Shown here piece after piece: positions 9,400 to 20,500 of a stretch of 64,000 bases of DNA. Source of the stretch: Hemibagrus wyckioides (lineage: Eukaryota; Chordata; Actinopteri; Siluriformes; Bagridae); NCBI RefSeq assembly GCF_019097595.1, contig NC_080727.1:12251001-12315000 (forward strand), written 5' to 3'. The notes under the pieces were generated by a model. That model was not told where the DNA came from. It searched no databases and saw only the letters and a program-made list of their open reading frames with translations. A program made the position numbers and the translations under genes. Each line of letters starts with the position of its first letter. Position 1 is the first letter of the stretch.

Positions 9400-10497
9400 A
9401 GTCAAAGTCAAAGGAACTTTATTGCCATTTCAGCCATATATAGCTGATGCAGTACATAGTGAAATGAAACAACATTCCTCCTGGACCAAAGGTGCTACAC
9501 ATAACAAAGACAAAGTACAGGTGACGCAGACAAACAGAGCTAAACTTAGAGATAAAACTAAACTCTATTTAAACTAGACATACAACAGAAGTGCACAGGA
9601 TGACAAGACAAGTGCAGACAAACAACATGTAGACCGACTCTGTGCAAAAGAATAGTGTTGACAGTGAGTGCAAATAATAAAGTTAACATGTAAACAGGAT
9701 CAGTATAAACTGTAAAGTGTAATGTAAAGTGACATTTGCATGCAAACAGGACAATTTTTGTGTGTGTGTTTGTCCAGCACAGTATAGTTCTCTGTTGAGA
9801 GCAGTTTTCAGTTGTGTGTGTGTGTGTCTGTGTCCAGCACAGTTCAGTTCTCGTTGGGAACACAGTTCTCAGTTTTTGTGCGTGTGTGTGTGTTGTGTGT
9901 GTGTGTCTGTGTCCAGCTCAGTTCAGTTCTCTGTTGAGATCAGATCTCGGTTGTGTGTGTGTGTGTGTGCGTGTGTGTCCGTGTGTCCGTGTCCAGCTCA
10001 GTTCAGTTCTCTGTTGAGACACCTGATTGCCTGAGGGAAGAAGCTGTTCAACAGTCTGGTTGTGTGGGTCTGAATGCTTCAGTACCTCTTTCTGGAAGGC
10101 AGAAGGGTGAAGAGTGTGTGTGAGGGGTGTGTGGGGTCATCCACAATGCTGTTAGCTCTGCGGATGCAGCGTGTGAAGTAAATGTCTGTAATAGAGGGAA
10201 GAGAGACTCCGATGATCTTCTCAGCTGTCCTCACTATCCGCTGCAGGGTCTTGTAATCTGAGACGGTGCAGTTCCCAAACCAGGCAGTGATGCAGCTGCT
10301 CAGGATGCTCTCGATGGTCCCTCTGTAGAAGGTGGTCAGGATGGGAGGTGGAAGATGAGCCTTCATCAGCCTTCGCAGGAAGTAGAGATGCTGCTGGGAT
10401 TTCCTGGTGATGGAGCTGATGTTTAGTGAACAGGTGAGGTCCTCCGCCAGGTGAACACCAAGGAATTTGGTGCTCCTGATGATCTCCATGATGGACC
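9400..10497 (-). mobile_element. L2-like LINE, 3' end with 3' UTR
   Basis: An open frame on the minus strand at 10079-10489 encodes the C-terminal end of an L2/Rex1-type LINE polymerase. Motifs in order are [67 protein letters not shown] and LLPSRKRY. The 3' UTR follows down to about 9405, ending in a TTTATTGCCATTTC-type block that recurs at 28172 and 57745. The 5' part, with the RT core, is absent. Confidence 0.75.
9760..10018. repeat. VNTR inside the L2 3' UTR
   Basis: Four imperfect copies of a unit of about 60-80 bp. Each joins GTCCAGC(A/T)CAGTTCAGTTCT to a (GT)n run of changing length. Starts lie near 9773, 9832, 9913 and 9990. Confidence 0.7.
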
Positions 10498-10608
10498 CAT
10501 CACTACTACATCACTACACAACAAGAACACTACTGTAATGGCAGCCCTGAACATTCAGACTATCTTTCCTGCTTTCTGGAAGCAGTGTTTATTCTTCTTT
10601 TTCTACAG

Positions 10609-10790
10609 GCAGTCTGCCTCCTGAAAATTTCGGGGAAAGAGCTAAAAATGTCATAAAGAGTGATGCAGCAGACTTTTATCTAGATTTTATTAACGGTCAT
10701 CTTGACAACACTGCACAGGGAATCTATGCTTCATTATACCACCAGCATGCACTTGGCCATGTCCTGATCAGTGCATGTGTCCATCTCTGA
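10609..10790 (+). CDS. candidate orphan terminal exon
   Basis: After a pyrimidine-rich tract and acceptor TTTTTCTACAG (ending 10608), one frame is open for about 59 codons to the TGA at 10788-10790. It starts SLPPENFGERAKNVIKS and goes on to DFYLDFINGHLDNT and YHQHALGHVLIS. Composition is protein-like, with mixed acidic, aromatic and hydrophobic residues and no simple repeat. There is no ATG at its start. I do not recognise the family. No upstream partner exon could be identified, because the L2 fragment ends about 110 bp to the left. It could be a true last exon, an exon relic, or chance. Confidence 0.3.
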
Positions 10791-10799
10791 TCCTGCTGC

Positions 10800-11490
10800 C
10801 CCTGACCCTGTATCTGACTGACCTGAGCCTGTGGACGCAGTGATACAGGACTCTGATTAAGAGTCTGGGTTAATACAGAGATAAGAGTAAACACAAAGTG
10901 ACTTATATTACTTTAAAGGTATACATTTCTTCATGATGAAACTGAACACATGAGCTTAGTGCTGCTAGCGCACTACTCTACTGTTTGAGCAACAGTAACG
11001 CTATGCTATGATGCTAATGATGGTATAATGATACACTTCACCAATTCATCATTAAAATACTCTTTAGCATAATAACAGGAGGTTTGACACGATACTACAA
11101 TAGCCACACATATAAGACAGGTTCAAACACTAACCGTCAGTGACGTCATTTTACTGATTAGCTAGAGATGGGCAGTAGGTTGAGAAGCAGTGGACCAATG
11201 GGGACTTTTATCCTGCCCCCTAATCTGCATAAAACTCTACTTGTATTTTTGGAATAAGAAACTAGTATCCTGGAATAAAGAGAAAATTAAATAACAAGCA
11301 AAAAATAGCATGCGAGTAAATTACACACAGAAATATAAAAGTATGTTTTTAATTCTGAATTGCAGACACATTTCATAAACCCATTTATTATTCTGTGTTT
11401 AGTGTAACATCCCAAACCCGAGACTCCAAATGATACTACAGACGGAACTTTATACATATTTGGTGAGCTCGGACCCAGTAGATATTTTGC
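10800..11490. other. intergenic, no feature seen
   Basis: No coding or repeat signal apart from an AATAAA at about 11273. Confidence 0.4.
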
Positions 11491-11499
11491 CAAAATGGT

Positions 11500-11617
11500 G
11501 TATTGGTATGTTCCAAGTGTTGAGGATGAAGATGACAGGGATAGGTGGAGAGAGGTGATTTGCTGTGGTAACCCCTGAAGGGAAAAGCCAAAAGAAGAAG
11601 AAGAAGAAGAAGAAGAG
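11500..11617 (+). repeat. dispersed repeat tail ending in (AAG)n
   Basis: AGAGGTGATTTGCTGTGG, then ACCCCTGAAGGGAAAAGCC, then (AAG)n. This is a very common fish retroposon 3' tail by my recollection. Confidence 0.5.
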
Positions 11618-11817
11618 GTGAATTAGTTGCTGAGTTTTCAGCAATGTTCTTGCTGTTGATGGTTCTCCTTTTTCATTCCTCCCTGGGAGGTCAACAACAT
11701 ACCTAATTCGATGTTTTGCTGTCGACTTTTGCAGAAACACGCTGTGTGTGAAGATGGAGCTGTTTCATCTGGATATGTTTCTCACATAATTCTTCTAAAA
11801 AGTTGCTCTGTGTGCTC

Positions 11818-11844
11818 TGTGTGTGTGTGTGTGTGTGTGTGTGT
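11818..11844 (+). repeat. (GT)n microsatellite
   Basis: Dinucleotide tract. Confidence 0.8.
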
Positions 11845-11849
11845 TTACC

Positions 11850-12735
11850 CTATTACTGTTCCTATTTTAATAAAACTATTTGCTCAGTTGTTCCTTTCAT
11901 TATTCCTGCCAAAATAAAACGGTTTGTTCTGTTATTTAATTCAGTTGTTCATGTTTTAGTAAAACTCTTGAAAAAACAATGACTGAAGTAGTGTTTTCAG
12001 TTCCACAACAGATGATATTCCAGCTGTTTTCATTGTTAACCATTGTATATTTTGATGAGTAACATTTTGGCCATTATTATTTCCTCCATGGTTTTATAGT
12101 GTCTTATCCCTGTCAGTGCCCTAATAGCATATTCTACAGATGGATACAGATTTGGTCCCCTTTGTTCCTTTCAGACACAGGGTAGCATTTGGTACTAAGT
12201 CCTCATTACCATTATCAGATGACAACATTTATGATTCTGCACTGTAAGATTGTCTGGTATAAATAAATCCTATTTATAATTACAACATAATTTAGCACAT
12301 GTCTGTGGCAAATATTTGTCAGGTGATGTGTGTGTGGTTTTGATAATATGCTTATATACAGTTATGACTTGACATTCCTTAATCTAACAGTCCTGGATCA
12401 TCTCATCAGAAATGGGAGCTTCTGTTGGGGCCTTCTAGGAAAAGGGTAAGCAAACACTACCAACATTGTGCCTGAGCGCCCTCTACTGCCTGATCATGGT
12501 AACGTTGTATTTTCTCAGGCTTGTGGAACTACCTGATTATACTGTAGTTCGGCTGAATGAAATTAAACTCTATTTGAATATTTTAATTCTGCACACAGGA
12601 TTTCGTTGGAAGACTGTATGTGTGTATATGAAAATAATCGAAATGAGTTTCAGCTGTGAAAGTTTGAATTTTTAACATGTCTCTGTCATTAATGCATGTT
12701 TACCTCAAATCGCATACATTTAATGTTTAAGCTGG
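11850..12735. other. intergenic; one CTCF-like match
   Basis: CGCCCTCTACTGC at 12477-12489 fits the core CTCF pattern at 12 of 13 positions. Nothing else is seen. Confidence 0.3.
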
Positions 12736-12754
12736 GTTCCTTTATCAAAAACTC

Positions 12755-12995
12755 CCTAATGGTCATTAAAATAGAACCTAAAAATAACCATTAGAGAAAG
12801 TTCTGTACAGATTATATTCAGGTTATTTACAACAAAACACACACAAAAAAAAACATCACGTTTTGGGAAGGTTAGTTTTCGATCATTAAAAATAAATCCT
12901 AAAAATAACCATTAGAGAAAGTTCTTAGAACGTTATTATTTGGTTCCCAAAAAAACAAACAAACTGGAACCATATGCTAACGTTAGTGGAACGTT
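12755..12995. repeat. direct repeat pair
   Basis: The block CCTAAAAATAACCATTAGAG followed by AAAGTTCT occurs at about 12777-12804 and again at about 12898-12925, each after GATCATTAAAA- or GGTCATTAAAA-like sequence. It is a dispersed repeat of unknown class. Confidence 0.5.
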
Positions 12996-12999
12996 CTGT

Positions 13000-13640
13000 G
13001 TTTGCTGGGGGGACACCCTAAAAGTACCAACCCATCACAGGGCACAATCATACACTATGTCCACCCTACAATTCATGTCTTTACCCACAGGAAACCCTTG
13101 AAGCATTTAAAATCCACACACAGGGCAGGATTCAAACCCCAGTCAGGAATCGAACACCCAACATGCAAGGCAAGCATGTTCCCATACACTTTTCCCTGTG
13201 TCCCCATAGACTTGGAGCATGGGGCAGGCGACACCCTGGTCAGATCACATACACACACTACTTCTACATGTTACAGGATTGGGATGGAAAATAAGCATAG
13301 GCAGAACTTGAACCCCAGTCAGGAATCAAACCCCCAACATGCAAGCCAAACATGTTCCAATACACTTTTCGTAATAAAACACACACACACACACAATCAG
13401 AAACTTCATTGGTATCATTCCCACCCCACAGATCCAGTGGCCCTGGTTCAACACTGGATTTACATTCTCTTGTCCAGTTTCCTCCAATAACACATTGGCA
13501 GGGAGGATTAATGGCTGAAAATTGCCCCAGGGTGTAAATTTGTGTGTTGATGGTACCTTAAGATAAACTGACATCCCATCCAGAGTGTATTCTCTCAAAT
13601 CTCTCAGTATCTTTTCGGGACAAGCTCTGGATCCACTGCA
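13000..13640. repeat. dispersed teleost repeats, partly duplicated
   Basis: ACCCCAGTCAGGAATC and CCCAACATGCAAG(G/C)CAA occur twice (about 13138 and 13313). A GACAAGCTCTGGATCC-type tail follows near 13620. An (AC)n tract lies at about 13379-13396. Confidence 0.45.
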
Positions 13641-14206
13641 ACCCTACCCAGGACAAAGCACTTATTGAAGATGAGAGTTCCAGGTTCAAGCCTGAGAAAC
13701 TTTCTCATGTCCATCTCCTTCCACCTCCTAAAACAGTGGATTAGCTCTGCCAAATTGACCCTGTGTGTGAACGAGTGGGGATTTGTGTACATGGTGCTCA
13801 TTATGACCTCACACCCAGTTTTTACATGGTGGCTTTCTCTAAATGTAATGTGTGGCACATGCACACACCTTACCTTTCTAAAGGCTGAGAACTAGCTAAT
13901 ATTTAAATCTTCCATGAATAAGTGTAAAGCTTATGCCTTTAGTTTGTGTGACTGGCTTCAGAATTTTCTCGCCGATGCTCTGATTATAGCTAGGTATCCT
14001 TTCAGGACCCTTGCACATATTTCTCTTGCTGCTTACTGCTACTGGACATTTTCTTTTTAATAACCAAATTTGTACACCTTTCACCCTAATGTTTGCAAAC
14101 TTTTTTGTATCTGCCCTACCTACTCGCAGTCATTGCTGTGTTTTATAGATAATGCTACTGGGTAACATAGGTTTTTATCTTTTATGGGTCAACAATTTAA
14201 TCTTTA

Positions 14207-14776
14207 CAGTCTTCACCTCAACCTGATAGAACACCTTTGGGATGTATTAGAGCAGAGACTGTGAGCCAGGCCTTCTTGTCCAACATCAGTGCCTGATCTA
14301 ACAAATGCAATTCTAGTGGAATGGTCAAAATTTCCCATAAACACTCTCCTAAACCTTGTGGAAAGCCTTCCCAGAAGAGTTGAAGCTGTTATAACTGCAA
14401 AGGGTGGAACAACTATATTACATTCATGTGCATGTAAAGGCAGACGTCCCAGTTTTGGCCTGGCTTGCAGTCTCCGCTCTAATTCATCCCAAAGGTGTTC
14501 TATCAGGTTGAGGTCAATACTCTGTGCAGGCCACTCAAGTTCATCCACACCAAACTGGACCTTGCTTTGTGCACTAGTGTGCAGTCATGTTGGAACAGGA
14601 AGGGGTCATCCCCAAACTGTTCCCACAAAGCTGGGAGCATGAAATTGTCCAAAATGTCTTGGTATGCTGAAGCATTAAGAGTTCCTTTCACTGAAACTAA
14701 GGGGCTAAGCCCAACCCCTGAAAAACCACACCTGAATTCAATGATTTAGAGGGGTGTCCCAAAACTTTTGCCATGA
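14207..14776 (-). mobile_element. Tc1-like transposon remnant in inverted arrangement
   Basis: The minus-strand frame at 14503-14700 and onward gives the central and C-terminal transposase region: KGTLNASAYQDILDNFMLPA, FQHDCTLVHKA (second catalytic Asp) and DLNLIEHLWDELERRL (catalytic Glu). A terminal-repeat-like GTGTCCCAAAACTTTTGCCA lies at about 14755-14774. On the left, 14207-14269 repeats the DLNLIEHLWD part in opposite orientation to 14455-14517, so the C-terminal half exists twice, head to head. It is non-functional. Confidence 0.7.
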
Positions 14777-14885
<109 letters not shown>

Positions 14886-14903
14886 TTATTTGAGAGGAAT
14901 CCC

Positions 14904-14963
14904 TATATATATGTATATATGTATATATGTATATATGTATATATGTATGTGTGTATATATGTA

Positions 14964-15035
<72 letters not shown>

Positions 15036-15036
15036 A
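14904..15036 (+). repeat. (TATG/TA)n tract
   Basis: Alternating ATATGT and then AT repeats. Confidence 0.85.
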
Positions 15037-15039
15037 AAT

Positions 15040-15345
15040 TGCCCATCAAGAGATAAGACCCAAATGACCAGTAGGGGGAGCTGATTGACCAGGGGTTTCT
15101 ATATTCAAACATTCACTTCCTTAAACCTAGCTCCAACGCTTGCTTGAATGCTTGAATCTGATTGGTCAGAAAGTGTGCATCGTTTTCATTGAACAGAACA
15201 GAATAAGTCTTCAGATTGTAACATGAACAATAGGATAATATCAGTGAGCTTAAAGAAATACACTATTGTTTCTTCAGTAACATCTCGTGCACATATTTGG
15301 CAGGTGTTGCACATAAAATAATTATTAATATAACATATTTTCTTT
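15040..15345. other. intergenic with CTCF-like and repeat-like motifs
   Basis: CCAGTAGGGGGAG at 15068-15080 is close to a CTCF core. CTGATTGGTCAGAAAG near 15158 resembles ACCAATCAGATCTGAGAATT near 62735, probably a dispersed repeat. Confidence 0.3.
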
Positions 15346-15349
15346 AAGA

Positions 15350-15560
15350 GTATCAATCCATTGCAGGGTGCAATCACAATAAATAAATAAATGAATAAAC
15401 TCTCACGCACCCATTTACACATAAGGATGTGAATCAGGAGGAGGAAACCGCAGTACCTGGAGGAAACCCATGCATCCTCCACACTCATGGCAGAGGCCTG
15501 GGAACCCAGAGGTGTGAGGCAAACATGCAAAGCCACTAAATCAAGGTGACCCCTGGGTTG
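15350..15560 (-). repeat. dispersed teleost repeat fragment
   Basis: GAGGAGGAAACCGCAGTACC and TGAGGCAAACATGCAAAGCC are blocks of the same repeat group as 8440-8560, read on the other strand. Confidence 0.45.
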
Positions 15561-15656
15561 TGTGCACTGTGTGCACTTTGGAACAGTCACAGTGCTTTGT
15601 GAAGTTTCTCAGGGCCAAAAGTGTATGCTTTCCTGTGGCTTTGCTGTGTTTTTTGC

Positions 15657-15674
15657 TTGTGTGTGTGTGTGTGT

Positions 15675-15706
<32 letters not shown>

Positions 15707-15708
15707 AG

Positions 15709-15740
<32 letters not shown>

Positions 15741-15741
15741 T
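15657..15741 (+). repeat. (GT)n then (GA)n microsatellite
   Basis: Compound dinucleotide repeat. Confidence 0.85.
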
Positions 15742-15908
15742 TGTTTATTGTGGCTACAACACAAGTAAGGACGGGAACTAACTTGCCTCTCGGATGTTCC
15801 ACAGCATTAAATCTAACTAGAAGATATGTAAGCTCCAGACTGTGCTATTATACAAAAATATCACAACTTACCACCCTCAATGCATTATAGAATAGGGCAT
15901 AGTCCACT

Positions 15909-15976
15909 GTGTGTGTGTGTGCGTGTGTGTGTGTGTGCGTGCATGTGTGCGTGTGTGTGTGTGCATGTGTGTGTGA
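15909..15976 (+). repeat. (GT)n microsatellite, interrupted
   Basis: GT tract with GC and AT interruptions. Confidence 0.8.
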
Positions 15977-16203
15977 ATTGAAGGGGTTTGATAGAATGTA
16001 AACTTAGTAAAAGTGTCAGAAAGCTAACATTCATCATGCTTTTTGATAATTAGCTATGAACTGTGTCAAGTAAACAAACCATGAAGACAAGGCACTGCTC
16101 TGCTGCTGCTCTGCTCACAGCTATGTGGTTTTAAACAAAACCCAGACTTTACCAAAGTGAAACTGTGGTTCTTGCTGCAAAAGCGGAGCTGAATTTGAGA
16201 GGC

Positions 16204-16204
<1 letters not shown>

Positions 16205-16256
<52 letters not shown>

Positions 16257-16283
16257 TGAGATGAGAGTTTTTGTGTGTGTGAA

Positions 16284-16318
<35 letters not shown>

Positions 16319-16444
16319 GAGAGAAAGATGACATGAGAGATGAGTTTGTGTGTGTGTGTGTGTGTGAAAGAGAGAGAGAGAGAGAGAGAGATGAGATGAG
16401 AGATGAGTTTGTGTGTTTGTGTGTGTGCGTGTGTGTTTGTGTGT

Positions 16445-16480
<36 letters not shown>

Positions 16481-16481
16481 C
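16205..16481 (+). repeat. compound (GA)n-GATGAG-(GT)n minisatellite
   Basis: Three to four copies of a unit of about 75-90 bp: a (GA)n run, GATGAGATGAGAGATGAG-type linker, TTTGTGTGTGTG run, then GAAAGAGAG again. Confidence 0.8.
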
Positions 16482-16489
16482 ACAGTCAG

Positions 16490-17575
16490 TGCAATAGGAA
16501 GTACTGAAGTACTGGACTCTGATGTCAGTTGGCATGAAAGAGTGCTGCAGACATCTCGAGGTATGTGACTGAAGGAATCTGTGGCTGAGCGTGCTGCTAA
16601 GCTGCCTCAGATCAACACAGAGACAGAGACAGAGACATTTGATAGATACACAATTAAAAATCCTCCCCATAAACACATCTAGGTGTGACTGTGTGGGGTC
16701 TCATGATTGTGTGGGGTCTTTTATGGATTACTGAGGGCTGTTTATGTTAGGTTTGTTAGTTAACTTGTAGAGCTCCTGTTCATTAACGTGTAGTGGTCAC
16801 ACACAGGGGCATCATGCACCTACTTTATTTACACACAAACATCTGACGTTGAGACAGATTTTGAACCATCATCTTTGTATACAGTGAGGGTAAACTGTAC
16901 ATTACCTCTTGTGTACGGGGGTTTGCACTGATAACACTTCAGAAAATAACGTGCAGCCACAAGCCGGTGACCGCACACACACACACACATGCTGATTAAT
17001 GTAAATGACATAACACTGGCTGCAGTGAAGTGCCGTCTATTGAAGTGTGTTAAGCTTAAACAGAGAAAAATGAACACAGAACTGCTAATATCTACAATAT
17101 AAAATCAACATGGCTCAACAAGCATGATGCCTCTGGTCACACACTTCCTATACACTCCTGAAGCTTTTCTCATCCACTTTCCACTTGGGATTTGACACTG
17201 CACATTTTCATTTTTGATACAACAGCAACTCCAGACTGACTGATCTAAACGGTTGCTGCAAATGTGTATTGTGTTATTGATTTCGGTCAGACCAGAGAGA
17301 ATGCTGCATGTCGGCTTTAGCAGCCTTGTCCTGCTCTGTTTAATGGATTCAGTTTGTGGAATGTGGAGGCTCTGTGGCTGTTAGCCATTAGCTTTGCAAA
17401 GAGGAGTGCATGTCTAATCGTATGAGTTTCTCTCCTCTGAACTGAGGTAACTCTGAAGGCTGCAGGTTCCTGCTCTTGAATCTGGGGTCAGTTGCTTAAG
17501 GTGTTGTTGTGTTGACTAACAGCTGGACACATCTTTATGGTTAATCTGCCTACAAGTGCACTACAACACCACTGT
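16490..17575. other. intergenic, no gene recognised
   Basis: A minus-strand frame at 16829-17077 includes FLKCYQCKPPYTRG, which recalls the LxCYxC start of Ly6/uPAR domains, but the remaining cysteines are absent. No splice-supported exon could be built. Confidence 0.35.
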
Positions 17576-17577
17576 CC

Positions 17578-20500
17578 ATCCACTCCTTCACTCATATATT
17601 TATTCTTTCACTCCTTTATTCACTCCTACACTCATATATTTATTCTTTCACTCCATTATTCACTCCTATACTCCTATATTTATTCCTTCACTCCATTATT
17701 CACTCCTACACTCATATATTTATTCCTTCACTCCATTATTCACTCCTACACTCATATATTTATTCTTTCACTCCATTATTCACTCCTATACTCCTATATT
17801 TATTCCTTCACTCCATTATTCACTCCTACACTCATATATTTATTCTTTCACTCCATTATTCACTCCTACACTCATATATTTATTCTTTCACTCCATTATT
17901 CACTCCTACACTCATATATTTATTCTTTCACTCCATTATTCACTCCTACACTCATATATTTACTATTTCACTCCTTTATTCACTCCTACACTCATATATT
18001 TATTCTTTCACTCCATTATTCACTCCTACACTCATATATTTACTCTTTCACTCCATTATTCACTCCTATACTCCTATATTTATTCCTTCACTCCATTATT
18101 CACTCCTACACTCATATATTTACTATTTCACTCCATTATTCACTCCTACACTCATATATTTACTCTTTCACTCCATTATTCACTCCTATACTCCTATATT
18201 TATTCCTTCACTCCATTATTCACTCCTACACTCATATATTTATTCTTTCACTCCATTATTCACTCCTACACTCATATATTTATTCTTTCACTCCATTATT
18301 CACTCCTACACTCATATATTTACTATTTCACTCCATTATTCACTCCTACACTCATATATTTATTCTTTCACTCCATTATTCACTCCTACACTCATATATT
18401 TATTCTTTCACTCCATTATTCACTCCTACACTCATATATTTATTCTTTCACTCCATTATTCACTCCTACACTCATATATTTATTCTTTCACTCCATTATT
18501 CACTCCTACACTCATATATTTACTCTTTCACTCCATTATTCACTCCTACACTCATATATTTATTCTTTCACTCCATTATTCACTCCTACACTCATATATT
18601 TACTATTTCACTCCATTATTCACTCCTACACTCATATATTTATTCTTTCACTCCATTATTCACTCCTACACTCATATATTTATTCTTTCACTCCATTATT
18701 CACTCCTACACTCATATATTTATTCTTTCACTCCATTATTCACTCCTACACTCATATATTTATTCTTTCACTCCATTATTCACTCCTACACTCATATATT
18801 TATTCTTTCACTCCATTATTCACTCCTACACTCATATATTTATTCTTTCACTCCATTATTCACTCCTACACTCATATATTTATTCTTTCACTCCATTATT
18901 CACTCCTACACTCATATATTTATTCTTTCACTCCATTATTCACTCCTACACTCATATATTTATTCTTTCACTCCATTATTCACTCCTACACTCATATATT
19001 TATTCTTTCACTCCATTATTCACTCCTACACTCATATATTTACTCTTTCACTCCATTATTCACTCCTACACTCATATATTTATTCTTTCACTCCATTATT
19101 CACTCCTACACTCATATATTTATTCTTTCACTCCATTATTCACTCCTACACTCATATATTTATTCTTTCACTCCATTACTCACTCCTACACTCATATATT
19201 TATTCTTTCACTCCATTATTCACTCCTACACTCATATATTTATTCTTTCACTCCATTATTCACTCCTACACTCATATATTTATTCTTTCACTCCTTTATT
19301 CACTCCTACACTCATATATTTATTCTTTCACTCCATTATTCACTCCTATACTCCTATATTTATTCCTTCACTCCATTATTCACTCCTACACTCATATATT
19401 TACTATTTCACTCCTTTATTCACTCCTACACTCATATATTTATTCTTTCACTCCATTATTCACTCCTACACTCATATATTTACTCTTTCACTCCATTATT
19501 CACTCCTATACTCCTATATTTATTCCTTCACTCCATTATTCACTCCTACACTCATATATTTATTCTTTCACTCCATTATTCACTCCTACACTCATATGTT
19601 TATTCTTTCACTCCATTATTCACTCCTACACTCATATATTTACTCTTTCACTCCATTATTCACTCCTACACTCATATATTTATTCTTTCACTCCATTATT
19701 CACTCCTACACTCATATATTTATTCTTTCACTCCATTATTCACTCCTACACTCATATATTTATTCTTTCACTCCATTATTCACTCCTAAACTCATATATT
19801 TATTCTTTCACTCCATTATTCACTCCTACACTCATATATTTATTCTTTCACTCCATTATTCACTCCTACACTCATATATTTACTATTTCACTCCTTTATT
19901 CACTCCTACACTCATATATTTATTCTTTCACTCCATTATTCACTCCTACACTCATATATTTACTCTTTCACTCCATTATTCACTCCTACACTCATATATT
20001 TATTCTTTCACTCCATTATTCACTCCTACACTCATATATTTATTTCACTCCATTATTCACTCCTACACTCATATATTTACTTCACTCCATTATTCACTCC
20101 TACACTCATTCACTCCATTATTCACTCCTACACTCATATATTTATTCTTTCACTCCATTATTCACTCCTACACTCATATATTTATTCTTTCACTCCATTA
20201 TTCACTCCACACTCCATTATTCACTCCTACACTCAATTCTTTCACTCCATTATTCACTCCTACACTCATATATTTATTCTTTCACTCCATTATTCACTCC
20301 TACACTCATATATTTATTCTTTCACTCCATTATTCACTCCTAAACTCATATATTTATTCTTTCACTCCATTATTCACTCCTACACTCATATATTTATTCT
20401 TTCACTCCATTATTCACTCCTACACTCATATATTTATTCTTTCACTCCATTATTCACTCCTACACTCATATATTTATTCTTTCACTCCATTATTCACTCC

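Noticed and set aside
16149..16676. Ser/Leu and His/Thr-rich frames near 16.2-16.6 kb and 15.6-15.9 kb
   Set aside because: Translations of GA/GT dinucleotide repeats.
16829..17077. Minus-strand frame with LKCYQC, resembling a Ly6/uPAR start
   Set aside because: No signal peptide, no further cysteine pattern and no splice-supported context; probably chance.
17537..19789. A 750-codon frame overlapping the same array
   Set aside because: Same cause, in another register.
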